In this document: piece by piece, positions 13,953 to 14,211 of the stretch
Layout: the number at the start of each line of letters is the position of its first letter
Numbering within the stretch: position 1 is the stretch's first letter
NCBI GenBank assembly: GCA_032353305.1
Contig: JAUCNG010068885.1
Location: 1 to 14,211, forward strand
DNA from: Cephalothrix spiralis
Lineage: Eukaryota > Nemertea > Palaeonemertea > Archinemertea > Cephalotrichidae
Reading direction: 5' to 3'
Length of the DNA stretch: 14,211 bases
Made by a program: the position numbers and the translations under genes
Notes under the pieces: model-generated
Databases searched by the model: none
Seen by the model: the letters and a program-made list of their open reading frames with translations, nothing else
Told to the model about the DNA's origin: nothing

Positions 13953-14211
13953 CTGCAAGAAAAAAAATTATTATCTTATGTTGCTTTTAAAACAAGAAGC
14001 TACAGGTTGCTAAACATTAGAAAACATCGACGCAATAACCAATACTAAAATGTTCAATTTGAATTTTTCCCGATTTGACAGCAGTTTTTTGATAAGCGAT
14101 CACACTCCTGTTAAAGCTTAATCGTAATCTATAAATTATTCCTGTTAAAATAAGACCAATAACAATGATCTAGGACGAATAGCAAAGTGCGGAGCCAAGT
14201 TTTTAGTTTTT
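13953..14211 (-). other. Intron upstream of the first visible ATP13A exon
   Basis: No further exon is seen before the window edge. The pyrimidine-rich tract and CAG acceptor of the exon at 13952 lie at its left end. Confidence 0.65.

Noticed and set aside
1-14211. A new multi-gene defence, biosynthetic or mobile system
   Set aside because: Only two conserved eukaryotic membrane-protein genes and non-coding repeats are seen; no transposase, reverse transcriptase, integrase or toxin coding sequence was found on either strand.

Overview
The window is nuclear DNA of an animal, AT-rich, with intron-split genes. Every exon I can join is bounded by GT-AG sites, and many donors read GTAAGT. I see no bacterial operon, phage, CRISPR array or rRNA gene. 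The compact introns, numerous short fold-back repeats and the frequent palindrome TGACGTCA would fit a marine invertebrate deuterostome such as a tunicate. That placement is inference; nothing in the window proves the taxon.

Two protein-coding genes lie tail to tail, and both are cut by the window edges. On the + strand (331-1839) are the last three exons of a DEG/ENaC-family sodium channel (ASIC-like): the end of the extracellular domain, the pore-forming second membrane helix with a G-S-S selectivity filter, and a short cytoplasmic tail ending in a class I PDZ-ligand-like TYI. On the - strand (13952 down to 4435) are the last ten exons of a P5B-type transport ATPase, most like ATP13A2 (lysosomal polyamine exporter). 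They encode 791 residues: part of the nucleotide-binding domain with KGSPE, the end of the phosphorylation domain with TGDN and [10 protein letters not shown], membrane segments M5-M10, and an unusually long cytoplasmic tail (about 260 residues). All ten exons join in frame with matching phases.

The intergenic interval (1840-4434) holds the 3' ends of both genes and four structured repeats: a 15-bp GGGGCCGAAAATGT-type minisatellite inside an inverted repeat, a fold-back with arms of about 75 bp, a 305-bp element with terminal inverted repeats, and a perfect 44-bp palindrome that overlaps the best poly(A) signal of the ATPase gene.

The introns carry further non-autonomous repeats: a 46-bp-arm fold-back, a 29-bp satellite of nine units, degraded tRNA-derived SINE heads, a 19-bp motif in three regularly spaced copies, a dispersed repeat family present twice, and a GC-rich island. 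Nothing suggests that the two genes act in one pathway; their adjacency looks like ordinary genomic layout. I found no convincing new multi-gene system. The interest lies in the extended ATPase tail, the palindrome at a poly(A) site, and the repeat families.
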